Below, piece by piece: positions 1 to 4,960 of a stretch of 14,133 bases of DNA; positions within the stretch are counted from its first letter, which is position 1; each line of letters opens with the position of its first letter. The notes under the pieces are model-generated. The model was not told the origin of the DNA, did no database searches, and saw nothing but the letters and a program-made list of their open reading frames with translations. Position numbers and translations under genes: made by a program. This DNA comes from JAGMDK01 sp023128695 (GTDB taxonomy: Bacteria > Planctomycetota > Phycisphaerae > UBA1845 > Fen-1342), in contig DAOVQG010000102.1 of assembly GCA_030628805.1 (NCBI GenBank), forward strand, positions 1 to 14,133, in the 5' to 3' direction.

Positions 1-546
1 CAGGTCGCCGGTCAGTTCCAAGCCTGCGCGCATCTGGGGGCCGAGGGTGCGGCCGGTGAAGGTGACGACGGCGGCGCGGTCGCCGCCGGCGAGCCCGTTG
101 AGCACGTCGAGCGTGACGCGTCGAGCGCGGTCGAAGTGCGTTTTTCCGCCGGGCAAGCCGGGAGACGCCGGACGCGGAGGTCCGGCGCCACTGAGTTCCG
201 GTCTCGGAGGTCCGGCGCCACTGGCCGCTGTTTCCACGGCCTGCATGGACAGGCTGTCATCGAGCAGGATCACGACGTCGCGCGTGCCGGCCCGACCGAA
301 GCCGGTCAAGCTCAGGATCGGCCGCGCCAATGCCAGCGCGAGCAGAAGGCAGGTGGCCATGCGCAGCAGAAGCAACAGCAACCGCCGCAGACGCAGTCGG
401 CGTTGTGAGCGGATGATCGAGGCGGTGAAGAAGCGGATGGTGGAGAACTCGAGCACCGTCCGACGGCGGCGCTGATACAAATGCAGGATCAGCGGCACGA
501 GGGCGGTAAGGCCAAAGAGCAGAGCTAGTGGTGAAAGCAGAGTCAT
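1..546 (-). CDS. BatA-like membrane protein with VWA domain (N-terminal part, cut by window edge)
   Basis: The frame is open from an ATG at 546 down to base 1, giving 182 residues with no stop. Residues 1-25 form a hydrophobic segment followed by an Arg-rich stretch (QRRRRTVLEFSTIRFF), the layout of the BatA N-terminal domain. A second membrane segment lies at about 56-80, followed by a von Willebrand A fold. The MIDAS motif DDSLS (residues 96-100) follows strand VVILL, and a later strand (AAVVTFTG, 158-165) fits the same fold. Family knowledge: BatA-type proteins are membrane-anchored VWA proteins, usually encoded beside a MoxR ATPase and a DUF58 protein; their exact role is unclear. Oddity: residues 109-128 are a two-copy 10-aa repeat, SGAGPPRPEL/SGAGPPRPAS, inserted just after the MIDAS loop. 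No clear Shine-Dalgarno precedes the ATG, but the domain begins exactly there. The C-terminal part lies outside the window. Confidence 0.85.
   Translation of the reverse strand, partial: MTLLSPLALLFGLTALVPLILHLYQRRRRTVLEFSTIRFFTASIIRSQRRLRLRRLLLLLLRMATCLLLALALARPILSLTGFGRAGTRDVVILLDDSLSMQAVETAASGAGPPRPELSGAGPPRPASPGLPGGKTHFDRARRVTLDVLNGLAGGDRAAVVTFTGRTLGPQMRAGLELTGDL
175..223. repeat. 30-bp-period direct repeat inside the VWA gene
   Basis: The 19-mer CGGAGGTCCGGCGCCACTG occurs at 175-193 and again identically at 205-223. The period of 30 bp is exactly ten codons, so the reading frame is kept. It encodes SGAGPPRP twice in a Pro/Gly-rich loop of the VWA domain. The sequence is self-complementary around GGCGCC, so it may be a coding-tolerated copy of a dispersed repeat. 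That last point is inference. Confidence 0.75.
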
Positions 547-558
547 CTGTCAGTGTTC

Positions 559-684
559 ATCCCAGCCCCGGAGGTAGGGATATCCGTCAATGTTTTTCCC
601 AGCCCCGGAGGGGCGCAAGTTGTTAGCCGGGGGCGTCAGCCCCCGGTGCGGGGCGTCCACTACAGCAAAGCCCCAGCGGGGCGA
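559..684. repeat. REP-like hairpin repeats on the left flank of the RAYT gene
   Basis: CCCAGCCCCGGAGG occurs at 561-574 and at 598-611. The second copy continues into a hairpin (AGCCCCGGAGGGGCG, 601-615), then TTAGCCGGGGGC-GTCA-GCCCCCGG (about 623-646, a perfect 8-bp stem), then a further hairpin AGCCCC-AGC-GGGGCGA (669-684). The order AGCCCC..GGGGCG then TTAGCCGGGGGC is the reverse complement of the order in the array at 1167-1478. The transposase gene is therefore bracketed by inverted copies of one repeat family. The block fills the space between the stop of the transposase gene and the start of the BatA-like gene. Confidence 0.85.
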
Positions 685-691
685 AACGCGA

Positions 692-1141
692 CTAGGACCA
701 GATGTACCGTTCGTCATATGGCACCTCGTGTTTTCGCAGGAATTCGAGCAATTCCTCCTGAAACGAAACCCGTCGATGATGGTTCTCCTGATTGCGAACG
801 TACTCCCGTACAGCGCCAAGATTCGATAGGCTCACCGTGAAAGCGCCATAGCCATCCTGCCAGCCGAAGTGCCGTTCTCCCATGTCCGTGTGGACCCACT
901 TGGACGAGTTCGTTTTGACAAGGCGGAGGATGTCGGCGATGGCGGTTTGTGGATGTAGTCGCACCACGAGATGAACATGGTCCGCGGTTCCGCCGGCAAC
1001 GATGAGGTCGCCGCGATTCTCCCGTACGATTCCGCCGATGTACGCGTACAAGCGGGCCTGCCACGTTTGATTGATCTGCGGTACACGGTTCCTGGTGCTG
1101 AAGATGACGTGGTAGTGAAGACTGGTATATGAGCTTGGCAT
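692..1141 (-). CDS. REP-associated tyrosine transposase (RAYT), IS200/Y1 family
   Basis: This 149-aa protein has the single-domain Y1 transposase layout. The HUH motif is H55-V-H57 in DHVHLVV, the family signature WQDGYGAF lies at 94-101, and the nucleophile is Y114 in REYVRNQ, with Q118 four residues on. The family cuts and joins single-stranded DNA at hairpins through a 5'-phosphotyrosine. RAYT members act on REP hairpins rather than on IS ends. The start is well supported: GAGGAG at 1146-1151 precedes the ATG by four bases. No IS200/IS605 TnpB and no ordinary IS ends are visible. Instead, hairpin repeats flank the gene in opposite orientations, which is why I call it a RAYT rather than an IS200 element. 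All expected catalytic residues are present, so it may be active. An alternative name would be a generic IS200-like transposase. Confidence 0.92.
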   Translation of the reverse strand: MPSSYTSLHYHVIFSTRNRVPQINQTWQARLYAYIGGIVRENRGDLIVAGGTADHVHLVVRLHPQTAIADILRLVKTNSSKWVHTDMGERHFGWQDGYGAFTVSLSNLGAVREYVRNQENHHRRVSFQEELLEFLRKHEVPYDERYIWS

Positions 1142-1166
1142 TATACTCCTCGACTAGCTATTGTAT

Positions 1167-1478
1167 CGCCCCTTCGGGGCTCACGCTGTTATGCGCTTCG
1201 CGGTCCGGGGGCTCACGCCCCCGGCTAACGACTTTCGCCCCTTCGGGGCTAACTCTGTTATGCGCTTCACGGTCCCTGTTATGCGCTTCACGGTCCGGGG
1301 GCTCACGCCCCCGGCTAACGACTTTCGCCCCTTCGGGGCTTACTCTGTTATGCGCTTCGCGGTCCGGGGGCTCACGCCCCCGGCTAACTACTTTCGCCCC
1401 TGCGGGGCTTACTCTTTTATGCGCTTCGCGGTCCGGGGGCTTGCGCCCCCGGCTAGCTACTTTCGCCCCTGCGGGGCT
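1167..1478. repeat. REP tandem array, 69-bp unit, upstream of the RAYT gene
   Basis: Five small hairpins (CGCCCC-TTC/TGC-GGGGCT) start at 1167, 1236, 1326, 1395 and 1464. Between them lie four large hairpins, CCGGGGGC-TCAC-GCCCCCGG, at 1205-1224, 1295-1314, 1364-1383 and 1433-1452 (loop TTGC in the last). Spacing is 69 bp except for one 90-bp interval, explained by a 21-bp tandem duplication (1255-1275 and 1276-1296). Read on the minus strand, the large hairpin is preceded by GTAG/GTCG plus TTAGC or TAGC. That resembles the tetranucleotide RAYT enzymes recognise next to REP hairpins. The two copies nearest rnpA carry TGC instead of TTC in the small-hairpin loop and GTAG rather than GTCG, suggesting stepwise array growth. 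The array lies 5' of the transposase gene. Confidence 0.92.
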
Positions 1479-1479
1479 G

Positions 1480-1516
1480 ATGCCTCCGGTTTGTGCATGA
1501 CGCCTCCGGTTTGTGC
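1480..1516. repeat. Short direct repeat at the edge of the REP array
   Basis: GCCTCCGGTTTGTGC occurs at 1481-1495 and 1502-1516 with a 21-bp period, directly after the last small hairpin. It is unlike the 69-bp unit and is probably a separate short duplication at the array boundary. Confidence 0.6.
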
Positions 1517-1675
1517 GTGCCACACTTGTTAATCAAGTTCCAGTTAGGCACTCGGAACGGGATTGTACCCTCCCCCGAAATTACTTACACCCGTCAGTGC
1601 CCTGGGTTGCTGTCGGCGTCAAAAACGACGATTCTCGCCTCGTGACAGCGCGCCAACCGTGGAACAGGAGCTAGA
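1517..1675. other. Leader region of rnpA; no rpmH found
   Basis: These 159 bases separate the repeat array from rnpA. I checked all forward frames for ribosomal protein L34 (about 45 residues, beginning with a KRTYQPS-like motif), which normally sits just upstream of rnpA, and found nothing like it. The stretch is less GC-rich than its surroundings near 1520-1590 and is the likely site of the rnpA promoter. I cannot pick -35 and -10 boxes with confidence. Confidence 0.5.
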
Positions 1676-2134
1676 ATGCATCCTCGAGTAAGCCGTTTGT
1701 CGCGCAAGGAAATCTTCGGCATGGTTGCCCCACAAGCATCGAATCCGGCTGACCGGCACACTCCGTCGCCGGACGCGTCACCCGACTTCCGCTTCCCCCG
1801 CCGACGGCGAATTCGGCGGCGGCCGGAATTCCAGCAAGTAATGGACCGGGGCATCCGGGTGGGGGACCCGCGCATGACGCTGTGGGCGTTGCCGAACCGG
1901 CTCGGTTACACCCGGCTAGGTCTCGCGGTCGGGCGCAAACACGGCTCGGCCGTGCGGCGGAATCGCATCAAGCGGCTGTTGCGCGAGGCCTTTCGGCTCA
2001 CCCAGCACGAACTACCGGCCGGGCTCGACCTGGTCTGCGTCCCGCGCGCCGGCGGTGATTTCCAACTCGAAGGCTGCCGGGAATCATTCATAACGCTCAC
2101 CGCTCGGCTGGCACGCCGACTCGCGCGGCGTTGA
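1676..2134 (+). CDS. rnpA: Ribonuclease P protein component
   Basis: RnpA is the basic protein subunit that helps the RNase P RNA cleave the 5' leader from pre-tRNAs. This 152-aa product has the family core from about residue 38: FRFPRRRRIRRRPEF, then the hydrophobic strand LGLAVGRKHG (81-90). The diagnostic basic helix follows, AVRRNRIKRLLREAFR (92-107), with the RNR motif at 95-97, and then a strand LDLVCVPRAG. The start is supported by AGGAG at 1666-1670, five bases before the ATG. The first 35 or so residues are a poorly structured extension beyond the usual 110-120 aa length. A downstream Met at residue 16 is a possible alternative, but it has no comparable ribosome binding site. The usual neighbours rpmH (upstream) and yidC (downstream) are both missing. 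The next gene starts 9 bases after the stop, so the two are probably cotranscribed. Confidence 0.92.
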   Translation: MHPRVSRLSRKEIFGMVAPQASNPADRHTPSPDASPDFRFPRRRRIRRRPEFQQVMDRGIRVGDPRMTLWALPNRLGYTRLGLAVGRKHGSAVRRNRIKRLLREAFRLTQHELPAGLDLVCVPRAGGDFQLEGCRESFITLTARLARRLARR

Positions 2135-2143
2135 AATAGGGGC

Positions 2144-3298
2144 ATGGCGACCCAACCGGTCATTCTGATTCTCACGGCTTCGGCCGGAGCCGGTCATCTG
2201 ACCGCCGCCCGCGCCCTGGAGCAGGCCTTTCGCAAACAGGCCCCCGACTCGGAACTCGAAGTGCTCGACGTGCTGGCGATCTCCAACGGGATGTTCCGGC
2301 AGGCCTACGCCGGCGGCTATCTCGGCTTGGTGCGCTACGCTCCCGCCGCGATGGGCTGGCTGTACGACACGATGGACCGCCCCGGCCGGCGGCTCTACAA
2401 CACCATTCGGATCTGGATTCAAAACTTCAACAAGCTCCCCACCACGCGCTACGTGCGGCAACGCCGGCCGCGGTTGATCGTCAACACACACTACCTGCCG
2501 GCGGAGATCGTGGCCCAGATGCGCAACGCCGACGAGCTCGATTGCCCTCAGGTCACCATCACCACCGACTACGAAACACACCGCTTGTGGGCCCACGAGC
2601 CGACTGAGCGCTATTACACCGCGACGCCCGACGGCAAAGCCTACCTGACCACCTTGGGCGTGGCGCCCGAGCGGATCGTTGTCACCGGCCTTCCCGTCCG
2701 GCCCGGATTTGAAGCGGAGCTGGAACGGCACGAAGCGTGTCGACGCTGTGCGTTGGATCCTGCCAAGCCGATCGTACTGCTATTGTGCGGCGGCTTCGGC
2801 GTGGGACCGACCGGGGAGTTGCTGCGCGAGCTCAGCTCGATGCCGGCCGAAGCCCAGGTGGTAGTAATCGCCGGCCGAAACGAGAAACTGCGGCGGCGAC
2901 TCGAATTGCAGTCCGAGCGCACGACCCGCCCGGTCCGCGTCGTGGGGTTCACCGAGCAGATGCACGAATGGATGCGGGCGGCGGACGTCGTGGTGACCAA
3001 ACCCGGCGGACTGACCGTGGCCGAATCCTTAGCATGTGGGCTGCCGCTGGTCATCGTTAACCCCATTCCCGGACAGGAGACCCGTAACAGCGATTACCTG
3101 CTGGAACACGGGGCGGCGATCAAAGTCAACAACCCGCGTCTGCTCGGACACCGCGTCGGCGGGCTGCTCACGGACCGCGCCCGTCTGGAGGCCCTGCGCG
3201 CCGCCGCCCGTGCAATTGCCCGCCCCCACGCGGCCCACGACATCGCCGCCGACGCGCTACGCCTGCTCGCCGAGAAGCTTGTTCCTGCGCGAACGTAG
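2144..3298 (+). CDS. GT28-family glycosyltransferase, MGDG synthase/UgtP-like
   Basis: This 384-aa protein has the GT-B fold of diacylglycerol glycosyltransferases (MGDG synthase and processive UgtP type). These move a sugar from UDP-glucose or UDP-galactose to a lipid acceptor at the cytoplasmic membrane face. Evidence: the N-terminal Gly-rich loop ASAGAGHLTAARAL (12-25); an acceptor-domain segment with VNTHYLPAE (113-121) and TTDYETHRLW (140-149); and the start of the C-terminal domain at LLLCGGFGVGPTGEL (212-226). The nucleotide-sugar site is VVVTKPGGLTVAESLACGLP (282-301), followed by PIPGQETRNSDYL (307-319). Length matches the family. The sugar and lipid cannot be told from sequence; peptidoglycan MurG is a more distant alternative. 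AGGGG sits only one base before the ATG, so the ribosome binding site is weak. The TAG stop (3296-3298) lies inside a GTAG-headed REP repeat. Confidence 0.85.
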   Translation: MATQPVILILTASAGAGHLTAARALEQAFRKQAPDSELEVLDVLAISNGMFRQAYAGGYLGLVRYAPAAMGWLYDTMDRPGRRLYNTIRIWIQNFNKLPTTRYVRQRRPRLIVNTHYLPAEIVAQMRNADELDCPQVTITTDYETHRLWAHEPTERYYTATPDGKAYLTTLGVAPERIVVTGLPVRPGFEAELERHEACRRCALDPAKPIVLLLCGGFGVGPTGELLRELSSMPAEAQVVVIAGRNEKLRRRLELQSERTTRPVRVVGFTEQMHEWMRAADVVVTKPGGLTVAESLACGLPLVIVNPIPGQETRNSDYLLEHGAAIKVNNPRLLGHRVGGLLTDRARLEALRAAARAIARPHAAHDIAADALRLLAEKLVPART

Positions 3299-3320
3299 CG
3301 GCCGGGCCCCGTACCGGCCG
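3295..3320 (+). repeat. GTAG-headed REP hairpin overlapping a stop codon
   Basis: This 26-bp element begins GTAGCGGCCGGG and ends CCGGCCG, with CGGCC(GG)/(CC)GGCCG arms able to pair. It matches the reverse complement of 4905-4930 with two mismatches over 26 bp. The TAG of GTAG is the stop codon of the GT28 gene, and its last base touches the octamer array. Confidence 0.8.
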
Positions 3321-3383
3321 TGGGAACGTGGGAACGTGGGAACGTGGGAACGTGACAAGGTGATAAGGTGACAAGGTGATAAG
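3320..3383 (+). repeat. Octanucleotide minisatellite, eight units in exact register
   Basis: Eight successive 8-bp units are: GTGGGAAC four times, then GTGACAAG, GTGATAAG, GTGACAAG, GTGATAAG. The consensus is GTGNNAAS. No base is inserted or lost between units. The array is followed by a flank (3384-3403, containing AATAGGTCGCGAACG) that also occurs beside the second octamer locus at 9119-9147 on the other strand. It fills most of the 144-bp gap between the GT28 and GT2 genes. No gene or promoter was recognised within it. Confidence 0.9.
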
Positions 3384-3442
3384 GTCGAAATAGGTCGCGA
3401 ACGTGGGTCATCAGAGGCGAGCCGCTGCGAGGAGTACGCGCG

Positions 3443-4195
3443 ATGAGATTCCTGGTCACGATCCCGGTCTACAACGAAGAGCGCTATCTACCGGGCGTCC
3501 TCGACGCGGTTCGGCGACACGCGACGGACATTCTCGTCGTGGATGACGGCTCGACCGACGCGACGCCGACGCTGCTGCAACGCCAATTGGGGGTACGCAC
3601 AATCACCCACCGGGAAAACCGCGGCTATGGCCAGAGCCTGATCGACGCCTTCGCGCTGGCCGAGATCCATGGCTACGACTGGATCATCACGCTCGATTGC
3701 GACGAGCAGCACGAGCCGGCCCAGATTCCAGCCTTCATGGCAGAGGCGGCCCGCGGCGCGGTCGACGTGATCAGCGGCTCACGTTACCTGCGACCCCATC
3801 CCGACGATGACGAAGCTCCCCCCGACCGCCGACGGATCAATCAGACTATCAACAGCCTGTTGGAGCAGGTTCTCGGGCTGCGGCTGACCGACTCGTTCCG
3901 CGGGTTCAAGGCTCTCCGGGTCGCCGCCGTCCGCCGCCTGCCGCTGGACGAGCCGGGCTATGCCTTTCCGCTCCAGTTTTGGGTACAGTGTGTCCGCGCC
4001 GGGCTGCGGATATGCGAGTTCCCCGTCCGGCGGATCTATCGTGACCAGAGCCGCGAGTTCGGCGGGACCCTGGACGACCCGGCCGCCCGGATGCAGCACT
4101 ACCTGGCGGTCTTCCTCCGTGAACTCCAGCGCGACCCGCCGGCGGCGACGAAAGAGCAGCCGTGGGCCGCATGTCGTTGTCAACAGCCCGAATGA
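3443..4195 (+). CDS. GT2-family glycosyltransferase (dolichyl-phosphate mannosyltransferase-like)
   Basis: This 250-aa GT-A enzyme has the features of inverting GT2 transferases that move a sugar from a nucleotide donor, often to a polyprenyl phosphate: TIPVYNEE (6-13), VVDDGSTDAT (32-41) at the nucleotide site, and TLDCDEQHEP (83-92) with the metal-binding DxD at D85/D87. It also has SGSRY (111-115) and SFRGFKALR (151-159). No C-terminal membrane helices follow, unlike GtrB-type enzymes. GAGGAG at 3429-3434, eight bases before the ATG, supports the start. The last 20 residues are Pro/Ala-rich and probably disordered. The TGA stop overlaps ATG codons of the next frame (ATGATG), suggesting translational coupling. 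The acceptor is unknown. Confidence 0.88.
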   Translation: MRFLVTIPVYNEERYLPGVLDAVRRHATDILVVDDGSTDATPTLLQRQLGVRTITHRENRGYGQSLIDAFALAEIHGYDWIITLDCDEQHEPAQIPAFMAEAARGAVDVISGSRYLRPHPDDDEAPPDRRRINQTINSLLEQVLGLRLTDSFRGFKALRVAAVRRLPLDEPGYAFPLQFWVQCVRAGLRICEFPVRRIYRDQSREFGGTLDDPAARMQHYLAVFLRELQRDPPAATKEQPWAACRCQQPE

Positions 4196-4635
4196 TGCGC
4201 TACGACCGGCTCCGGACGCCGCCCGAACACCTCGGCGTTCTGGTGGAGCCGCCCGCGCCGCGGTTGCACGCCACGCTGCGGGGGCGGTCGGACACATCAT
4301 TCGAGAACGTTCCCATCCTGGATACTTCGGTGGCGGCCCTGCGGGCTGAATTACGTCGGCGGCTGGACCTCAACGGCCCCGTTATCCTCACCGGTCATCA
4401 AGCCGAGTTCATTCACGCCGGCGTTTTCGCCAAGACGATCGCCGCTCACACGCTGGCCGGTCGGTTCGGCGGTCAGGCCGCGTTTTTGACCGTGGACGGC
4501 GACCTGCCCAAGGCCACGCAACTCATCTTGCCGCAGACCACTTCCTGCGGCCTGCGACGGATTGAGGTCGCGATCCCCGGCTGCGACCCGCGGTGCCCGT
4601 ATGAGTTACAGCCGCCGACGCCTGGTATTCCGTGA
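4171..4635 (+). CDS. BshC-like (bacillithiol synthase/cysteine ligase-like) N-terminal fragment, probably truncated
   Basis: The product (about 154 aa) carries VILTGHQAEFIHAGVFAKTI, which resembles the conserved VxTGQQxGLxxGPLYxxYK region of BshC, where the N-terminal Rossmann-like core begins. It also has FLTVDGDLPKATQLILPQ, in the position of the family's active-site Asp/His segment. BshC-type enzymes are around 500 residues. This frame ends after about 150 residues at QPPTPGIP, so the rest of the core and the coiled coil are missing. Start choices are GTG 4162, ATG 4171 and ATG 4192; the last gives an ATGA overlap with the GT2 stop. None has a strong Shine-Dalgarno. The family call is from motif memory and is moderate. 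The conserved motif stretch shows the gene was real, and truncation by deletion or frameshift is my reading. Confidence 0.5.
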   Translation: MSLSTARMMRYDRLRTPPEHLGVLVEPPAPRLHATLRGRSDTSFENVPILDTSVAALRAELRRRLDLNGPVILTGHQAEFIHAGVFAKTIAAHTLAGRFGGQAAFLTVDGDLPKATQLILPQTTSCGLRRIEVAIPGCDPRCPYELQPPTPGIP

Positions 4636-4834
4636 GATTCGCCGCATCAATGAGCAGATGCTGGAGACCGATCCCTGGCGGGTGGCGAAGTACGACCAAC
4701 GGATACAGACACTGGAACAGCAGTGGCGGCACGACCGGATCGCGCTCGACCGCGAGTATTTCTACGCCCTGCACATGCGAGAGACGCTTGAAGAGTTGGT
4801 ACAGAGGGTACGCGGTGAAGTGGGTTCTATGTAA
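4601..4834 (+). pseudogene. Short coiled-coil reading frame, possible C-terminal remnant of the BshC-like gene
   Basis: This frame is offset by one base from the preceding one and overlaps its end by 35 bases. From an ATG at 4601 it encodes 77 residues, most of them helical and charged (REIRRINEQMLETDPW, then YDQRIQTLEQQWRHDRIALD, then MRETLEELVQRVRGEV), as expected for a coiled coil. BshC proteins end in a coiled-coil domain. One explanation is therefore that an internal deletion near 4615-4640 joined the N-terminal part to the C-terminal part out of frame. No Shine-Dalgarno is visible. Alternatively it is an unrelated small gene. I do not recognise it independently. Confidence 0.4.
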
Positions 4835-4853
4835 GTGAAAAGCCGCTACATTG

Positions 4854-4900
4854 TGTGGCACCGGCATCTTGCCGGTGTGTGGCACCGGCTTCCAGCCGGT
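4854..4900. repeat. Tandem pair of TGTGGCACCGGC hairpin repeats
   Basis: Two 23-bp copies start at 4854 and 4878 (24-bp period). Both begin TGTGGCACCGGC and end GCCGGT, and differ at three central bases (ATCTT against TTCCA). Each forms a short ACCGGC/GCCGGT hairpin. They sit between two convergent genes. A partial GTAGCGGC-type copy (reverse complement at about 4841-4851) lies just before them. Confidence 0.8.
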
Positions 4901-4904
4901 GGGA

Positions 4905-4960
4905 CGGCCGGCACGGAGCCCGGCCGCTACGTTTCGTCCGGGACAGAGCCCGGGCGCTAC
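4905..4960 (-). repeat. Two GTAG-headed REP hairpins; the outer one supplies the GT4 stop codon
   Basis: On the minus strand, GTAGCGCCCGGGCTCTGTCC starts at 4960 and GTAGCGGCCGGGCTCCGTGC starts at 4930. Both continue into CCGG-rich closing arms. The second copy matches 3295-3320 with two mismatches in 26. The TAG within the first GTAG (4959-4957) is the stop codon of the GT4 gene. The pair has a 30-bp period and points in the direction of the gene it terminates. Confidence 0.82.

Noticed and set aside
550..819. 89-residue frame between the BatA-like and RAYT genes
   Set aside because: It overlaps the RAYT gene in another frame and otherwise translates REP hairpins; no start signal or domain.
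692..1141. A complete IS200/IS605 insertion sequence
   Set aside because: No TnpB, no matching IS ends or TTAC-type target could be identified; the flanks are REP hairpins in opposite orientation, which fits a RAYT instead.
1167..1478. Possible CRISPR array
   Set aside because: The whole 69-bp unit repeats; there are no unique spacers between repeats and no cas gene nearby. The repeats are hairpins of REP type.
1129..1532. Open frames on both strands, 120-123 residues, with internal repeats
   Set aside because: They are translations of the 69-bp REP array (69 is divisible by three, so the frames stay open). The products are repetitive and have no ribosome binding site or domain.
2084..2731. 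215-residue open frame on the minus strand
   Set aside because: It is antisense to the GT28 gene, whose motifs are unmistakable.
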